In this document: one piece after another, positions 1 to 6,712 of the stretch
Layout of the letters: the number at the start of each line of letters is the position of its first letter
Position numbering within the stretch: the stretch's first letter is position 1
Assembly: GCA_002307905.1 (NCBI GenBank)
Contig: DBUL01000084.1
Span: 1-12,626 of the forward strand
DNA: 12,626 nucleotides
Direction of reading: 5' to 3'
Source of the DNA: Rhizobiaceae bacterium UBA1291
Lineage (GTDB): Bacteria; Pseudomonadota; Alphaproteobacteria; Rhizobiales; Rhizobiaceae
Notes under the pieces: generated by a model
The model's input: only the letters and a program-made list of their open reading frames with translations
Database searches by the model: none
What the model was told of the DNA's origin: nothing
Made by a program: the position numbers and the translations under genes

Positions 1-204
1 GGCTTTGCCAAGGGCGGCGCCGACGTCTCGCTCGAAGCCGACGGACCGAACGCGACGATCCTCACCTACACGGTCAAGGCCGAGGTCGGCGGCAAGATCG
101 CCCAGCTGGGCAGCCGTCTGATTGATTCGACCTCGAAGAAGCTGGCCGGTGAGTTCTTCTCCAAGTTCGGCGAACTGGTCGGCAATTCAGCCGCCGCCGC
201 CTGA
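1..204 (+). CDS. CoxG-like SRPBCC family protein, C-terminal fragment
   Basis: An open frame enters from the left edge in frame 1 and ends at TGA 202-204, giving the last 67 residues of a protein. The segment contains EVGGKIAQLGSRLID followed by STSKKLAGEFFSKF. This is the characteristic C-terminal beta strand and long amphipathic helix of the carbon monoxide dehydrogenase subunit G (CoxG) family, a START/SRPBCC-like ligand-binding fold. In CO-oxidising bacteria CoxG helps mature or membrane-anchor CO dehydrogenase, but many rhizobial members sit beside other molybdenum hydroxylases or alone, so the partner cannot be named from this fragment. The protein ends in an alanine run (NSAAAA). It is convergent with glpK, whose stop codon lies 49 bp away. 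The start and most of the domain are outside the window. The family call is fairly confident; the function is not established. Confidence 0.8.
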   Translation, partial: GFAKGGADVSLEADGPNATILTYTVKAEVGGKIAQLGSRLIDSTSKKLAGEFFSKFGELVGNSAAAA

Positions 205-206
205 GG

Positions 207-253
207 GATCAAGCGCGCCGCGAGGGTGGTAGGACCTCTCGGGGCGCGCGATC
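207..253. terminator. Hairpin between convergent stop codons (possible bidirectional terminator)
   Basis: The 49-bp gap between the CoxG-like stop (204) and the glpK stop (254) is almost entirely one interrupted inverted repeat. Bases 213-219 (GCGCGCC) pair with 243-249, 221-224 with 238-241 and 225-227 with 234-236. An outer GATC (207-210) pairs with 250-253, and the loop is 228-233. Neither strand has a T-tract after the stem, so it is not a textbook intrinsic terminator. Its position between two converging genes makes a transcription-end or 3'-protecting role plausible. Confidence 0.5.
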
Positions 254-1750
254 TCAACCGCGCTTGGTGAGGCAGCGCGACACGCAGTCCCGCCATCCGG
301 CGACTGCGGCCTGACGATCATCCTCGGCCATGCCCGGCTCGAAGCGGCGATCGCGTTTCCAATGTTCGGCAAAGCCTTGTCGGTCCGGCCAGATGCCGGC
401 GCGGGAGCCGGCGAGCCAGGCGGCGCCCAGCACCGTGGTCTCGAGGATCTCGGGGCGATCCACCGGTGCGGCCAGAATGTCGGCGAGACGCTGCATCGTC
501 CAGTTGGAGGCGACCATGCCGCCGTCGACGCGCAGCACGGTCCTTTCGCTCGCGCCATCCCAATCCTTCTTCATCGCCTCCAGCAGATCATAGGTCTGGT
601 AGGCAACGCTTTCGAGCACGGCACGGGCGAACTCCGCGGGGCCGGTGTTGCGGGTCATGCCGAACATCGCGCCGCGGGCCTCGGCATCCCAATACGGCGC
701 GCCAAGCCCGGTGAAAGCCGGAACAAGATAGACGCGCTGGTGCGGGTCGGCCTTGGCGGCCAGGCCGTCGGTCTCAGCGGAACTGCCGATGAAGCCGAGG
801 CTGTCGCGCAGCCACTGCACGGCCGCGCCGGCGATGAAGATCGAGCCTTCCAGCGCATAGGTGGTCTCGCCGTTCAGCCGATAGGCGATCGTCGTCAGCA
901 GCCGATTCGAAGATGCGACGCGGTCGGTTCCGGTGTTTAAGAGCGCAAAGCAGCCCGTTCCATAGGTGGATTTCATCATGCCGGGCTCGAAGCAGGCATT
1001 GCCAATCACCGCCGCCTGCTGGTCGCCGGCAACGCCGAGGATAGGGATTTCGGCGCCGAAGATCTCCGGATCGGTCACGCCGAAATCGTCGGCGCAGTCC
1101 TTGACCTCGGGCAGCATGGCACGCGGGATGGAAAGAATATCGAGAAGTTCGTCGTCGAACCGGTTTTCGCCAATGTCGTAAATCAGCGTGCGCGAGGCAT
1201 TCGTGGCGTCGGTCGCGTGCACCCGTCCGGCGGTCATCCGGAAGATCAGCCAGCTATCGATCGTGCCGAAGCAGACCTCGCCCTTTTCGGCGCGGACGCG
1301 CAGCCCCTCGACCGAATTGAGCATCCAGGCGAGCTTGGTGCCGGAGAAATAAGGATCGAGCAGCAGGCCGGTCTTGGCGGTGAAGAGCGGCTCCAGGCCC
1401 TTGGCCTTCAGCTCCTCGCAGAAACGGGCGGTGCGGCGATCCTGCCAGACGATGGCGCGATGGAGCGGTTCGCCGGAATTCCGGTCCCAGACCACGGCGG
1501 TTTCGCGCTGGTTGGTGATGCCGATCGCTGCAACGTCGCGCAGCGTGATGCCCGCCTTGGCGACTGCCATGCGGGTGGTCGAAAGCACGCTCTGCCAGAT
1601 CTCCTCGGCGTCATGCTCGACCCAGCCGGAATCGGGGAAGAACTGGGTGAATTCCTGCTGGGCGACCCCGACGATGTGCATGTTCTGGTCGAAAACCATC
1701 GACCGGGTCGAGGTGGTTCCCTGGTCAATTGCCAGAATGTATCCGCTCAT
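254..1750 (-). CDS. glpK: Glycerol kinase GlpK
   Basis: Cytoplasmic FGGY-family kinase that phosphorylates glycerol to sn-glycerol-3-phosphate with ATP, supplying GlpD. The 498 residues are the usual length. Visible landmarks are the N-terminal phosphate-binding DQGTTSTRS (residues 9-17), the substrate-binding pair in NQRE (R82, E83), Y134 in DPYFSGTKL, and the catalytic base D243 in [14 protein letters not shown] lies at the start of the C-terminal FGGY domain. The ATG at 1750 is preceded by AAGGAG (1761-1766, complement) at good spacing. It is the last gene of the glp operon, 76 bp after glpV, with a perfect hairpin in that gap. One oddity is that the segment before [11 protein letters not shown] is short and reads FGAEIP. 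E. coli has the glycine-rich fructose-1,6-bisphosphate loop ending in Arg236 there, and Glu234 occupies that position here, so FBP inhibition is probably absent. The identity is very secure. Confidence 0.97.
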   Translation of the reverse strand: MSGYILAIDQGTTSTRSMVFDQNMHIVGVAQQEFTQFFPDSGWVEHDAEEIWQSVLSTTRMAVAKAGITLRDVAAIGITNQRETAVVWDRNSGEPLHRAIVWQDRRTARFCEELKAKGLEPLFTAKTGLLLDPYFSGTKLAWMLNSVEGLRVRAEKGEVCFGTIDSWLIFRMTAGRVHATDATNASRTLIYDIGENRFDDELLDILSIPRAMLPEVKDCADDFGVTDPEIFGAEIPILGVAGDQQAAVIGNACFEPGMMKSTYGTGCFALLNTGTDRVASSNRLLTTIAYRLNGETTYALEGSIFIAGAAVQWLRDSLGFIGSSAETDGLAAKADPHQRVYLVPAFTGLGAPYWDAEARGAMFGMTRNTGPAEFARAVLESVAYQTYDLLEAMKKDWDGASERTVLRVDGGMVASNWTMQRLADILAAPVDRPEILETTVLGAAWLAGSRAGIWPDRQGFAEHWKRDRRFEPGMAEDDRQAAVAGWRDCVSRCLTKRG

Positions 1751-1773
1751 CGGGCCTCTTCTCCTTGGATGAA

Positions 1774-1802
1774 GACCGGGGCGCTTGATCTGCGCCCCGG
1801 TC
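1774..1802 (-). terminator. Perfect 11-bp hairpin between glpV and glpK
   Basis: Bases 1774-1784 (GACCGGGGCGC) and 1792-1802 form a perfect 11-bp GC-rich stem with a 7-base loop. The stem starts 24 bp past the glpV stop and lies upstream of the glpK Shine-Dalgarno. On the coding (minus) strand it is followed only by TCTTCATCC, so a full U-tract is missing. It could be a leaky terminator that lowers glpK expression relative to glpV, or a 3'-end stabiliser of the glpV message. The structure is certain; the role is inferred. Confidence 0.6.
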
Positions 1803-1826
1803 CCTTGTCATGCTAACGAGGCAAGA

Positions 1827-3548
1827 TCAATTCTGCCAGCTCTTCACCAGTTCGTCGTAATTGACGGTGAGCGGCTGTTCCTTCTCGTTTTCGATCTTCA
1901 GCTGCGGGGCGAGATTGCCCTTGGCAACAGCATCGGCGTTCCACTCTTCGAGGGTCTTCTCCTCGGCGAGCTTCGGGCCGATGTCGCCCTGAACGCCCGC
2001 ACGTTCCAGGCGCTGCATCACCTTTTCCTGCTCGGCGCACAGCGAGTCCATGGCTTCCTGCGCCGACTTCGCACCCGAGGATGCGTCGCCGATCGCCTGC
2101 CACCACAGTTGGGCCAGCTTCGGATAGTCCGGAACGTTGGTGCCGGTCGGCGACCACTGGACGCGGGCCGGCGAGCGGTAGAACTCGATCAGGCCGCCGA
2201 GCTTCGGCGCACGCTCAGTGAAGCTCTCATGCTGGATCGACGACTCGCGGATGAGGGTCAGGCCGACATGGCTCTTCTTGACGTCCACGGTCTTGGAGGT
2301 GACAAACTGAGCATAGAGCCAGGCGGCCTTGGCGCGGTCATCCGGTGTGGACTTGAGCAGTGTCCAGGAACCGACGTCCTGATAGCCGAGCTTCATGCCG
2401 TCCTTCCAGTAGACGCCATGCGGGCTCGGAGCGAAGCGCCACTTCGGCGTGCCGTCCGCATTGACCACCGGCAAGCCATCCTTGACGAGGTCAGCGGTGA
2501 ACGCGGTGTACATGAACATCTGCTGGGCGATCTCGCCCTGCGACGGAACCGGACCGGATTCCGAGAAGGTCATGCCCTGGGCAGCGGCCGGCGCATAGGC
2601 CTTCAGCCAGTCGAGATACTTCTGGATGGCGTAGACCGAAGCGGGGCCGTTGGTGTCGCCACCACGGGCAACGCACGAGCCGACCGGACGGGAGTTTTCA
2701 TCGACCTTGATGCCCCATTCGTCGACGGGAAGACCATTCGGCAGGCCCTTGTCGCCGTTGCCGGCCATGGAGAGCCAGGCATCGGTGAAGCGCCAGCCGA
2801 GCGACGGGTCCTTCTTGCCATAGTCCATGTGACCATAGACCTTTTTGCCATCGATCTCGCGGCCAGTGAAGAACTCGGCAATGTCCTCGTAAGCCGACCA
2901 GTTGACCGGTACGCCCAGATCGTAGCCGTACTTGGCCTTGAAATCGGCCTTGTTCTTCTCGTCGTTGAACCAATCATACCGGAACCAGTAGAGGTTGGCG
3001 AACTGCTGGTCGGGCAACTGGTAGAGATCGCCATCCGGCGCGGTGGTGAACTTCAGGCCGATGAAGTCCTCGAGGTCGAGGCCGGGATTCGTCACATCCT
3101 TGCCTTCGTTCGCCATCCACTTGGTGAGCGAACGGGCCTGCTGGTAACGCCAATGGGTGCCGATCAGGTCCGAGTCGTTGACATAGGCGTCATAGATGTT
3201 CTCGCCGGACTGCATCTGCGTCTGCAGCTTTTCGACGACGTCCCCTTCGCCGATCAGGTCGTGGGTGATCTTGATGCCGGTGATCGCGGTAAAGGCCGGG
3301 GCCAGAACCTTGGATTCATACTCGTGGGTGGTGATGGTTTCCGACACCACCTTGATTTCCATGCCGGCAAAGGGCTTTGCAGCATCGACGAACCACTGCA
3401 TTTCCTTTTCCTGGTCCGCGCGGGAAAGCGCCGAGAGGTCACCGACCTCCTTGTCCAGGAACTGTTTAGCCTCGTCCATACCGGCAAAAGCGGAGCCGGT
3501 CATCGCCAGCAGCATGGCTGCGGTCGTCGTCAAAAGGTGCTTTCGCAT
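1827..3548 (-). CDS. glpV: Glycerol ABC transporter periplasmic substrate-binding protein GlpV
   Basis: Periplasmic solute-binding protein of the glp ABC importer, which captures the substrate (glycerol in the rhizobial system) and delivers it to GlpP/GlpQ. It begins with a classical Sec signal peptide: MRKH, a hydrophobic core at residues 5-18, and SAFA before a likely cleavage after A22. The mature protein is an extracellular family 1-type binding protein, but at 573 residues it is clearly longer than the 400-440 residues usual for sugar-binding relatives. It has an aromatic-rich segment (YWFRYDWF, residues 187-194) and only two cysteines (C292, C504). The ATG at 3548 follows GGGAGG (3555-3560, complement) at ideal spacing. 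The gene sits between glpU and glpK and has a hairpin in each flanking gap, an arrangement that often accompanies high binding-protein expression. The ligand assignment is by family and operon context. Confidence 0.93.
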   Translation of the reverse strand: MRKHLLTTTAAMLLAMTGSAFAGMDEAKQFLDKEVGDLSALSRADQEKEMQWFVDAAKPFAGMEIKVVSETITTHEYESKVLAPAFTAITGIKITHDLIGEGDVVEKLQTQMQSGENIYDAYVNDSDLIGTHWRYQQARSLTKWMANEGKDVTNPGLDLEDFIGLKFTTAPDGDLYQLPDQQFANLYWFRYDWFNDEKNKADFKAKYGYDLGVPVNWSAYEDIAEFFTGREIDGKKVYGHMDYGKKDPSLGWRFTDAWLSMAGNGDKGLPNGLPVDEWGIKVDENSRPVGSCVARGGDTNGPASVYAIQKYLDWLKAYAPAAAQGMTFSESGPVPSQGEIAQQMFMYTAFTADLVKDGLPVVNADGTPKWRFAPSPHGVYWKDGMKLGYQDVGSWTLLKSTPDDRAKAAWLYAQFVTSKTVDVKKSHVGLTLIRESSIQHESFTERAPKLGGLIEFYRSPARVQWSPTGTNVPDYPKLAQLWWQAIGDASSGAKSAQEAMDSLCAEQEKVMQRLERAGVQGDIGPKLAEEKTLEEWNADAVAKGNLAPQLKIENEKEQPLTVNYDELVKSWQN

Positions 3549-3592
3549 GATTTTCCTCCCAAAGGTTGCGATTGCAGTCTCTTCGTAGTCCG

Positions 3593-3623
3593 GGATGGCG
3601 GAAGCGGCCCGCCATCCTTTTTT
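3593..3623 (+). terminator. Hairpin with T-tract in the glpU-glpV gap, oriented antisense
   Basis: Bases 3593-3601 (GGATGGCGG) pair perfectly with 3609-3617 (CCGCCATCC) around a 7-base loop. Read on the plus strand, six Ts follow (3618-3623), so this is a canonical intrinsic terminator facing against the operon. On the minus strand the same stem follows the glpU stop by 12 bases, is preceded by A6 and lacks a U-tract. There it would act at most as a processing or stability hairpin between glpU and glpV. Confidence 0.6.
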
Positions 3624-3629
3624 CTAGCC

Positions 3630-3911
3630 TCAGACGAAACGGAATACGCCGATCGCGTAGACCACCGACAAGGCGAGAGCCCACCACAGGTTGGGACCTC
3701 CCAGTCCCAACCATGCAAGGTGAATGAAAGCCGAACCGAGCAGCGATATGAACAAGCGATCGCCTCGCGTCGTTTCAAACCGCAGAATGCCGATGCGGGG
3801 ATTGCCGCCCGGCGAGAAATATTCCCAGACCGCCATGCAGGCGATCAGCGTGAAGATGCCGATGAAGAACAGCGCAGTCGGCAGCGTCCATGCCATCCAT
3901 GAGAAGTTCAT
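3630..3911 (-). CDS. glpU: Small integral membrane protein GlpU (DUF2160 family)
   Basis: A 93-residue membrane protein of unknown biochemical role, conserved in rhizobial glp operons between the permeases and the binding protein. It shows three hydrophobic segments at about residues 7-28, 53-69 and 74-92. They are separated by one polar, charged loop (about 29-52) that contains FSPGGNPRIGI and FETTRGDRLFIS. There is no signal-peptide cleavage motif and no catalytic motif that I recognise. I chose the ATG at 3911 because GGGAGG (3918-3923, complement) lies 6 bases upstream. The longer in-frame reading starting at 4037 would run through the end of glpQ in another frame with unlikely composition. 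The gap to the glpQ stop is 17 bp, so the genes are surely cotranscribed. A structural or regulatory accessory subunit of the importer is plausible but unproven. Confidence 0.88.
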   Translation of the reverse strand: MNFSWMAWTLPTALFFIGIFTLIACMAVWEYFSPGGNPRIGILRFETTRGDRLFISLLGSAFIHLAWLGLGGPNLWWALALSVVYAIGVFRFV

Positions 3912-3928
3912 TGTCTGCCTCCCTCCCC

Positions 3929-4741
3929 CTAGACGCGGCCCAGGGCAAAGCCCTTGGCGATGTAGTTGCGGACGAAATAGATGACGAGCGCGCCCGGGAT
4001 GATGGTGAGCACTCCGGCGGCCGCCAACACGCCCCAATCCATGCCCGAGGCCGAGACCGTGCGGGTCATGGTGGCGGCGATCGGCTTGGCGTCGGTCGTG
4101 GTCAGCGTGCGGGCGATCAGCAGTTCGACCCAGGAGAACATGAAGCAGAAGAAGGCGGCGACCCCGATTCCGCTCGCGATCAGCGGCATGAAGATCTTCA
4201 CGAAGAAGCGCGGGAAGGAATAGCCGTCGATATAGGCCGTCTCGTCGATCTCCTTCGGCACGCCCGACATGAAGCCTTCAAGAATCCAGACCGCCAGCGG
4301 TACGTTGAACAGGCAATGGGCGAGAGCCACGGCAATATGGGTATCGATCAGGCCGAAGGCCGAATAGAGCTGGAAAAAGGGCAGCGCGAACACCGCCGGC
4401 GGCGCCATACGGTTGGTCAAGAGCCAGAAGAACAGGTGCTTGTCGCCCAGGAAACGGTAGCGCGAGAAGGCATAGGCGGCCGGCAAGGCCGCCGCGACCG
4501 AAATCACCGTGTTCATCACCACATAGATGATCGAGTTGATGTATCCGTTGTACCAGGACGGATCGGTGAAGATCACCATGTAGTTCCTGAGCGTCGGATT
4601 CTGCGGAAAGAGCGAGAAGGCCCCGAGGATCTCGTTGTTTTCCTTGAAGCTCATGTTGACCAGCCAGTAGATCGGCAGGAGCAGGAAGATGATGTAGATC
4701 GTCGGGATCAGGAAGGAAAAGCGGCTCTTGTCATGGTTCAT
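3929..4741 (-). CDS. glpQ: Glycerol ABC transporter permease GlpQ
   Basis: Inner-membrane permease subunit of the glp importer, of the MalG-like binding-protein-dependent family. The 270 residues carry about six hydrophobic segments, beginning with FLIPTIYIIFLLLPIYWLV near the N-terminus. The cytoplasmic EAA loop that docks onto an ATPase is at residues 164-187 (EIDETAYIDG, then the conserved MPL). The ATG at 4741 has GAGGGG upstream, overlapping the glpP stop codon only 13 bp away, which indicates translational coupling. It pairs with GlpP to form the heterodimeric membrane channel. It is distinct from the E. coli glycerophosphodiesterase that shares the symbol glpQ. The permease call is secure; the substrate comes from context. 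Confidence 0.93.
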   Translation of the reverse strand: MNHDKSRFSFLIPTIYIIFLLLPIYWLVNMSFKENNEILGAFSLFPQNPTLRNYMVIFTDPSWYNGYINSIIYVVMNTVISVAAALPAAYAFSRYRFLGDKHLFFWLLTNRMAPPAVFALPFFQLYSAFGLIDTHIAVALAHCLFNVPLAVWILEGFMSGVPKEIDETAYIDGYSFPRFFVKIFMPLIASGIGVAAFFCFMFSWVELLIARTLTTTDAKPIAATMTRTVSASGMDWGVLAAAGVLTIIPGALVIYFVRNYIAKGFALGRV

Positions 4742-4754
4742 CTTCGCATTCCCC

Positions 4755-5624
4755 TCACTTGGCCTGGGCGTCGTGGCTGGTCATGACCGTGTAGAAGACC
4801 CACGACATGAGCAGGATGATCAGGAAGTAGATGATCGACATGGCAGCCGCCGGGCCAAGGTCAAACTGGCCGACCGCCATCTTGACCAGATCGATGGACA
4901 GGAAGGTCGTCGAATTGCCCGGGCCACCGCCGGTGACGACGAAGGGCTCGGTATAGATCATGAAGCTATCCATGAAGCGCAGCAGTACAGCGATCAGCAG
5001 AACCCGCTTCATCTTGGGCAACTGGATGTAGCGGAATACAGAGAAACGCGAGGCGCCGTCGATCTTGGCGGCCTGGTAATAGGCGTCCGGGATGGAGACG
5101 AGGCCGGCATAGCACAAGAGCACGACGAGGCTCGTCCAGTGCCAGACGTCCATGACGATGACCGTCACCCAGGCATCGACGGGGTCCTGCGTATAGTTGT
5201 AATCGATGCCGAGAACGGTCAGGTAGTGGCCAAGGAATCCGATGTCGACGCGGCCGAAGACCTGCCAGATGGTCCCGACGACGTTCCACGGAATGAGCAG
5301 CGGCAGCGCCATCAGCACGAGGCAGACGGGCACGCCCAACCCCTTTTTCGGCATGTTGAGCGCGATCAGGATGCCGAGCGGCACCTCGATGGCGAGAATG
5401 ACCAAGGAGAAGATCAGGTTGCGGCCGAGCGCATTCCAGAAGCGATCGGAAGACAGCATTTCCGTAAACCAGTCGGTGCCGGCCCAGAAGAACTCGTTGT
5501 TGCCGAAGGTGTCCTGCACCGAATAGTTGACCACGGTCATCAGCGGAATGACAGCCGAGAAGGCCACCAGCAGCAGAACCGGAAGGACCAGGAACCAGGC
5601 CTTGTTGTTGAAGGTCTTTTCCAT
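4755..5624 (-). CDS. glpP: Glycerol ABC transporter permease GlpP
   Basis: Inner-membrane permease of the MalF/UgpA-like family and partner of GlpQ. The 289 residues contain an N-terminal membrane segment (WFLVLPVLLLVAFSAVIPL), about five further hydrophobic segments, and the EAA coupling loop at about residues 181-204 (YYQAAKIDGAS, then IQLPKM). The periplasmic region after the first segment (DTFGNNEFFWAGTDWF) is typical of the family. The ATG at 5624 is 2 bp after the glpT TGA (5627-5629), and its Shine-Dalgarno AGGAGG (5632-5637, complement) lies inside the end of glpT, so translation is tightly coupled. Two different permeases agree with the two different ATPases encoded just upstream. 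The name follows the rhizobial glp nomenclature and does not denote a Gram-positive antiterminator. Confidence 0.93.
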   Translation of the reverse strand: MEKTFNNKAWFLVLPVLLLVAFSAVIPLMTVVNYSVQDTFGNNEFFWAGTDWFTEMLSSDRFWNALGRNLIFSLVILAIEVPLGILIALNMPKKGLGVPVCLVLMALPLLIPWNVVGTIWQVFGRVDIGFLGHYLTVLGIDYNYTQDPVDAWVTVIVMDVWHWTSLVVLLCYAGLVSIPDAYYQAAKIDGASRFSVFRYIQLPKMKRVLLIAVLLRFMDSFMIYTEPFVVTGGGPGNSTTFLSIDLVKMAVGQFDLGPAAAMSIIYFLIILLMSWVFYTVMTSHDAQAK

Positions 5625-5626
5625 CC

Positions 5627-6697
5627 TCAGCCCTCCTGCCCTGCGCGCCAGCTGTCGGCATAGATGCCGATGGCCTGGGCTTCGAAAGTGACACGTGCCT
5701 CGCTCGGGATTTCGGTGTCCTCGGGCGCGACGATCGACAGCGGATGGCCGCAGAACATGGTGCGGACGATCTTCTGGCGGCCGGTATCCTCGACCTTGGT
5801 GATCTTGACCGGCATGCCTTCGCGGCCGAGGCGGACGAATTCCGGCCGGATGCCGAGCTCGATCCGGGCGCCCTCGGCCAGTTTAGGCGCGCCGTTCAGC
5901 GCGATGGTCTGCTCGCCGACGACGGCCTGAGATCCGCTCACTGCTGCCGGCATGAAGTTCATGCCCGGCGAGCCGATGAAATAGCCGACGAAGGTGTGGC
6001 TCGGACGCTCGAACAGTTCGGCAGGCGTGCCGATCTGGACGATTTCGCCGTCATACATGACGACGACCTTGTCGGCGAACGTGAGCGCTTCGGTCTGGTC
6101 GTGGGTGACGTAAACCATTGTGAAGCCCGACTGGCGGTGCAGCCGCTTGAGTTGCGAACGCAGAACCCACTTCATGTGCGGGTCGATGACCGTCAGCGGC
6201 TCGTCGAACAGGATCGCATTGACGTCGGAGCGGACGAGCCCGCGGCCGAGCGAGATCTTCTGCTTCTGGTCGGCGGTGAGCCCCTGCGCCCGCCTGCCGG
6301 CCATGCCGGCCAGATCGGTCATCTCGAGGATTTCCTTCACCCGGCGGTCGACGTCCGCCTCCGCCACATGGCGGTTGCGCAGCGGGAAGGCGAGATTGTC
6401 GTAGACCGTCATGGTGTCGTAGACGACGGGGAACTGGAAGACCTGGGCGATGTTGCGCGCCTCGGTCGAAAGGGCGGTGACGTCAGCGCCGTCAAACAGG
6501 ATGCGGCCGTCCGAGGGGTGAATAAGCCCGGAAATGATGTTGAGCAGCGTGGTCTTGCCGCAGCCGGAGGGCCCGAGCAGGGCATAGGCGCCGCCGTCGG
6601 CCCATTCGTGATGGACTTCCTTCAGCGCGTAGTCGCCGGCGGCCTTGGCCTTGGGGCTGTAGGCGTGGCGGATATGGTCGAGATTGATGCGTGCCAT
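5627..6697 (-). CDS. glpT: Glycerol ABC transporter ATP-binding protein GlpT (degenerate signature motif)
   Basis: Cytoplasmic ATPase subunit of the glp importer, 356 residues: a MalK-type nucleotide-binding domain followed by a C-terminal TOBE region (about 240-350). Present are a probable A-loop Tyr13, Walker A GPSGCGKT (42-49), Q-loop Q88, Walker B AILFDEP (161-167), D-loop ending D172, and H-loop YVTHD with H199. The signature is not LSGGQ but LTADQ (140-144, codons 6266-6280), so the serine and both glycines that contact the gamma-phosphate are missing. An upstream GTG at 6715 is in frame and overlaps the glpS stop. I chose the ATG at 6697 because a purine-rich GAGGGGGGAAG lies just upstream of it and the protein begins naturally there. 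It probably pairs with GlpS. The name follows rhizobial usage and is not the E. coli glycerol-3-phosphate antiporter. Confidence 0.93.
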   Translation of the reverse strand: MARINLDHIRHAYSPKAKAAGDYALKEVHHEWADGGAYALLGPSGCGKTTLLNIISGLIHPSDGRILFDGADVTALSTEARNIAQVFQFPVVYDTMTVYDNLAFPLRNRHVAEADVDRRVKEILEMTDLAGMAGRRAQGLTADQKQKISLGRGLVRSDVNAILFDEPLTVIDPHMKWVLRSQLKRLHRQSGFTMVYVTHDQTEALTFADKVVVMYDGEIVQIGTPAELFERPSHTFVGYFIGSPGMNFMPAAVSGSQAVVGEQTIALNGAPKLAEGARIELGIRPEFVRLGREGMPVKITKVEDTGRQKIVRTMFCGHPLSIVAPEDTEIPSEARVTFEAQAIGIYADSWRAGQEG

Positions 6698-6701
6698 GGT
6701 C

Positions 6702-6712
6702 TCTTCCCCCCT
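6702..6712 (-). promoter_or_regulatory. Ribosome-binding site deciding the glpT start
   Basis: On the minus strand the stretch GAGGGGGGAAG runs from the glpS stop codon to a few bases before ATG 6697. It gives that ATG a normal Shine-Dalgarno spacing. The alternative GTG at 6715 lies upstream of this stretch, so the motif cannot serve it. Confidence 0.6.

Noticed and set aside
1785..3902. 705-residue open frame on the plus strand opposite glpV and glpU
   Set aside because: It mirrors glpV, glpU and flanks, has no recognisable domain, and runs through the plus-strand terminator at 3593-3623. Long antisense frames are expected opposite GC-rich codon-biased genes.
3630..4037. Extended 135-residue form of GlpU starting at 4037
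   Set aside because: The extra N-terminus overlaps the 3' end of glpQ out of frame and has arginine/histidine-rich shadow composition; ATG 3911 has a strong Shine-Dalgarno.
4728..5663. 311-residue plus-strand frame opposite glpP
   Set aside because: Composition is very rich in D, E, R, H and Q, as produced by reading membrane-protein codons backwards; glpP is unmistakable on the other strand.
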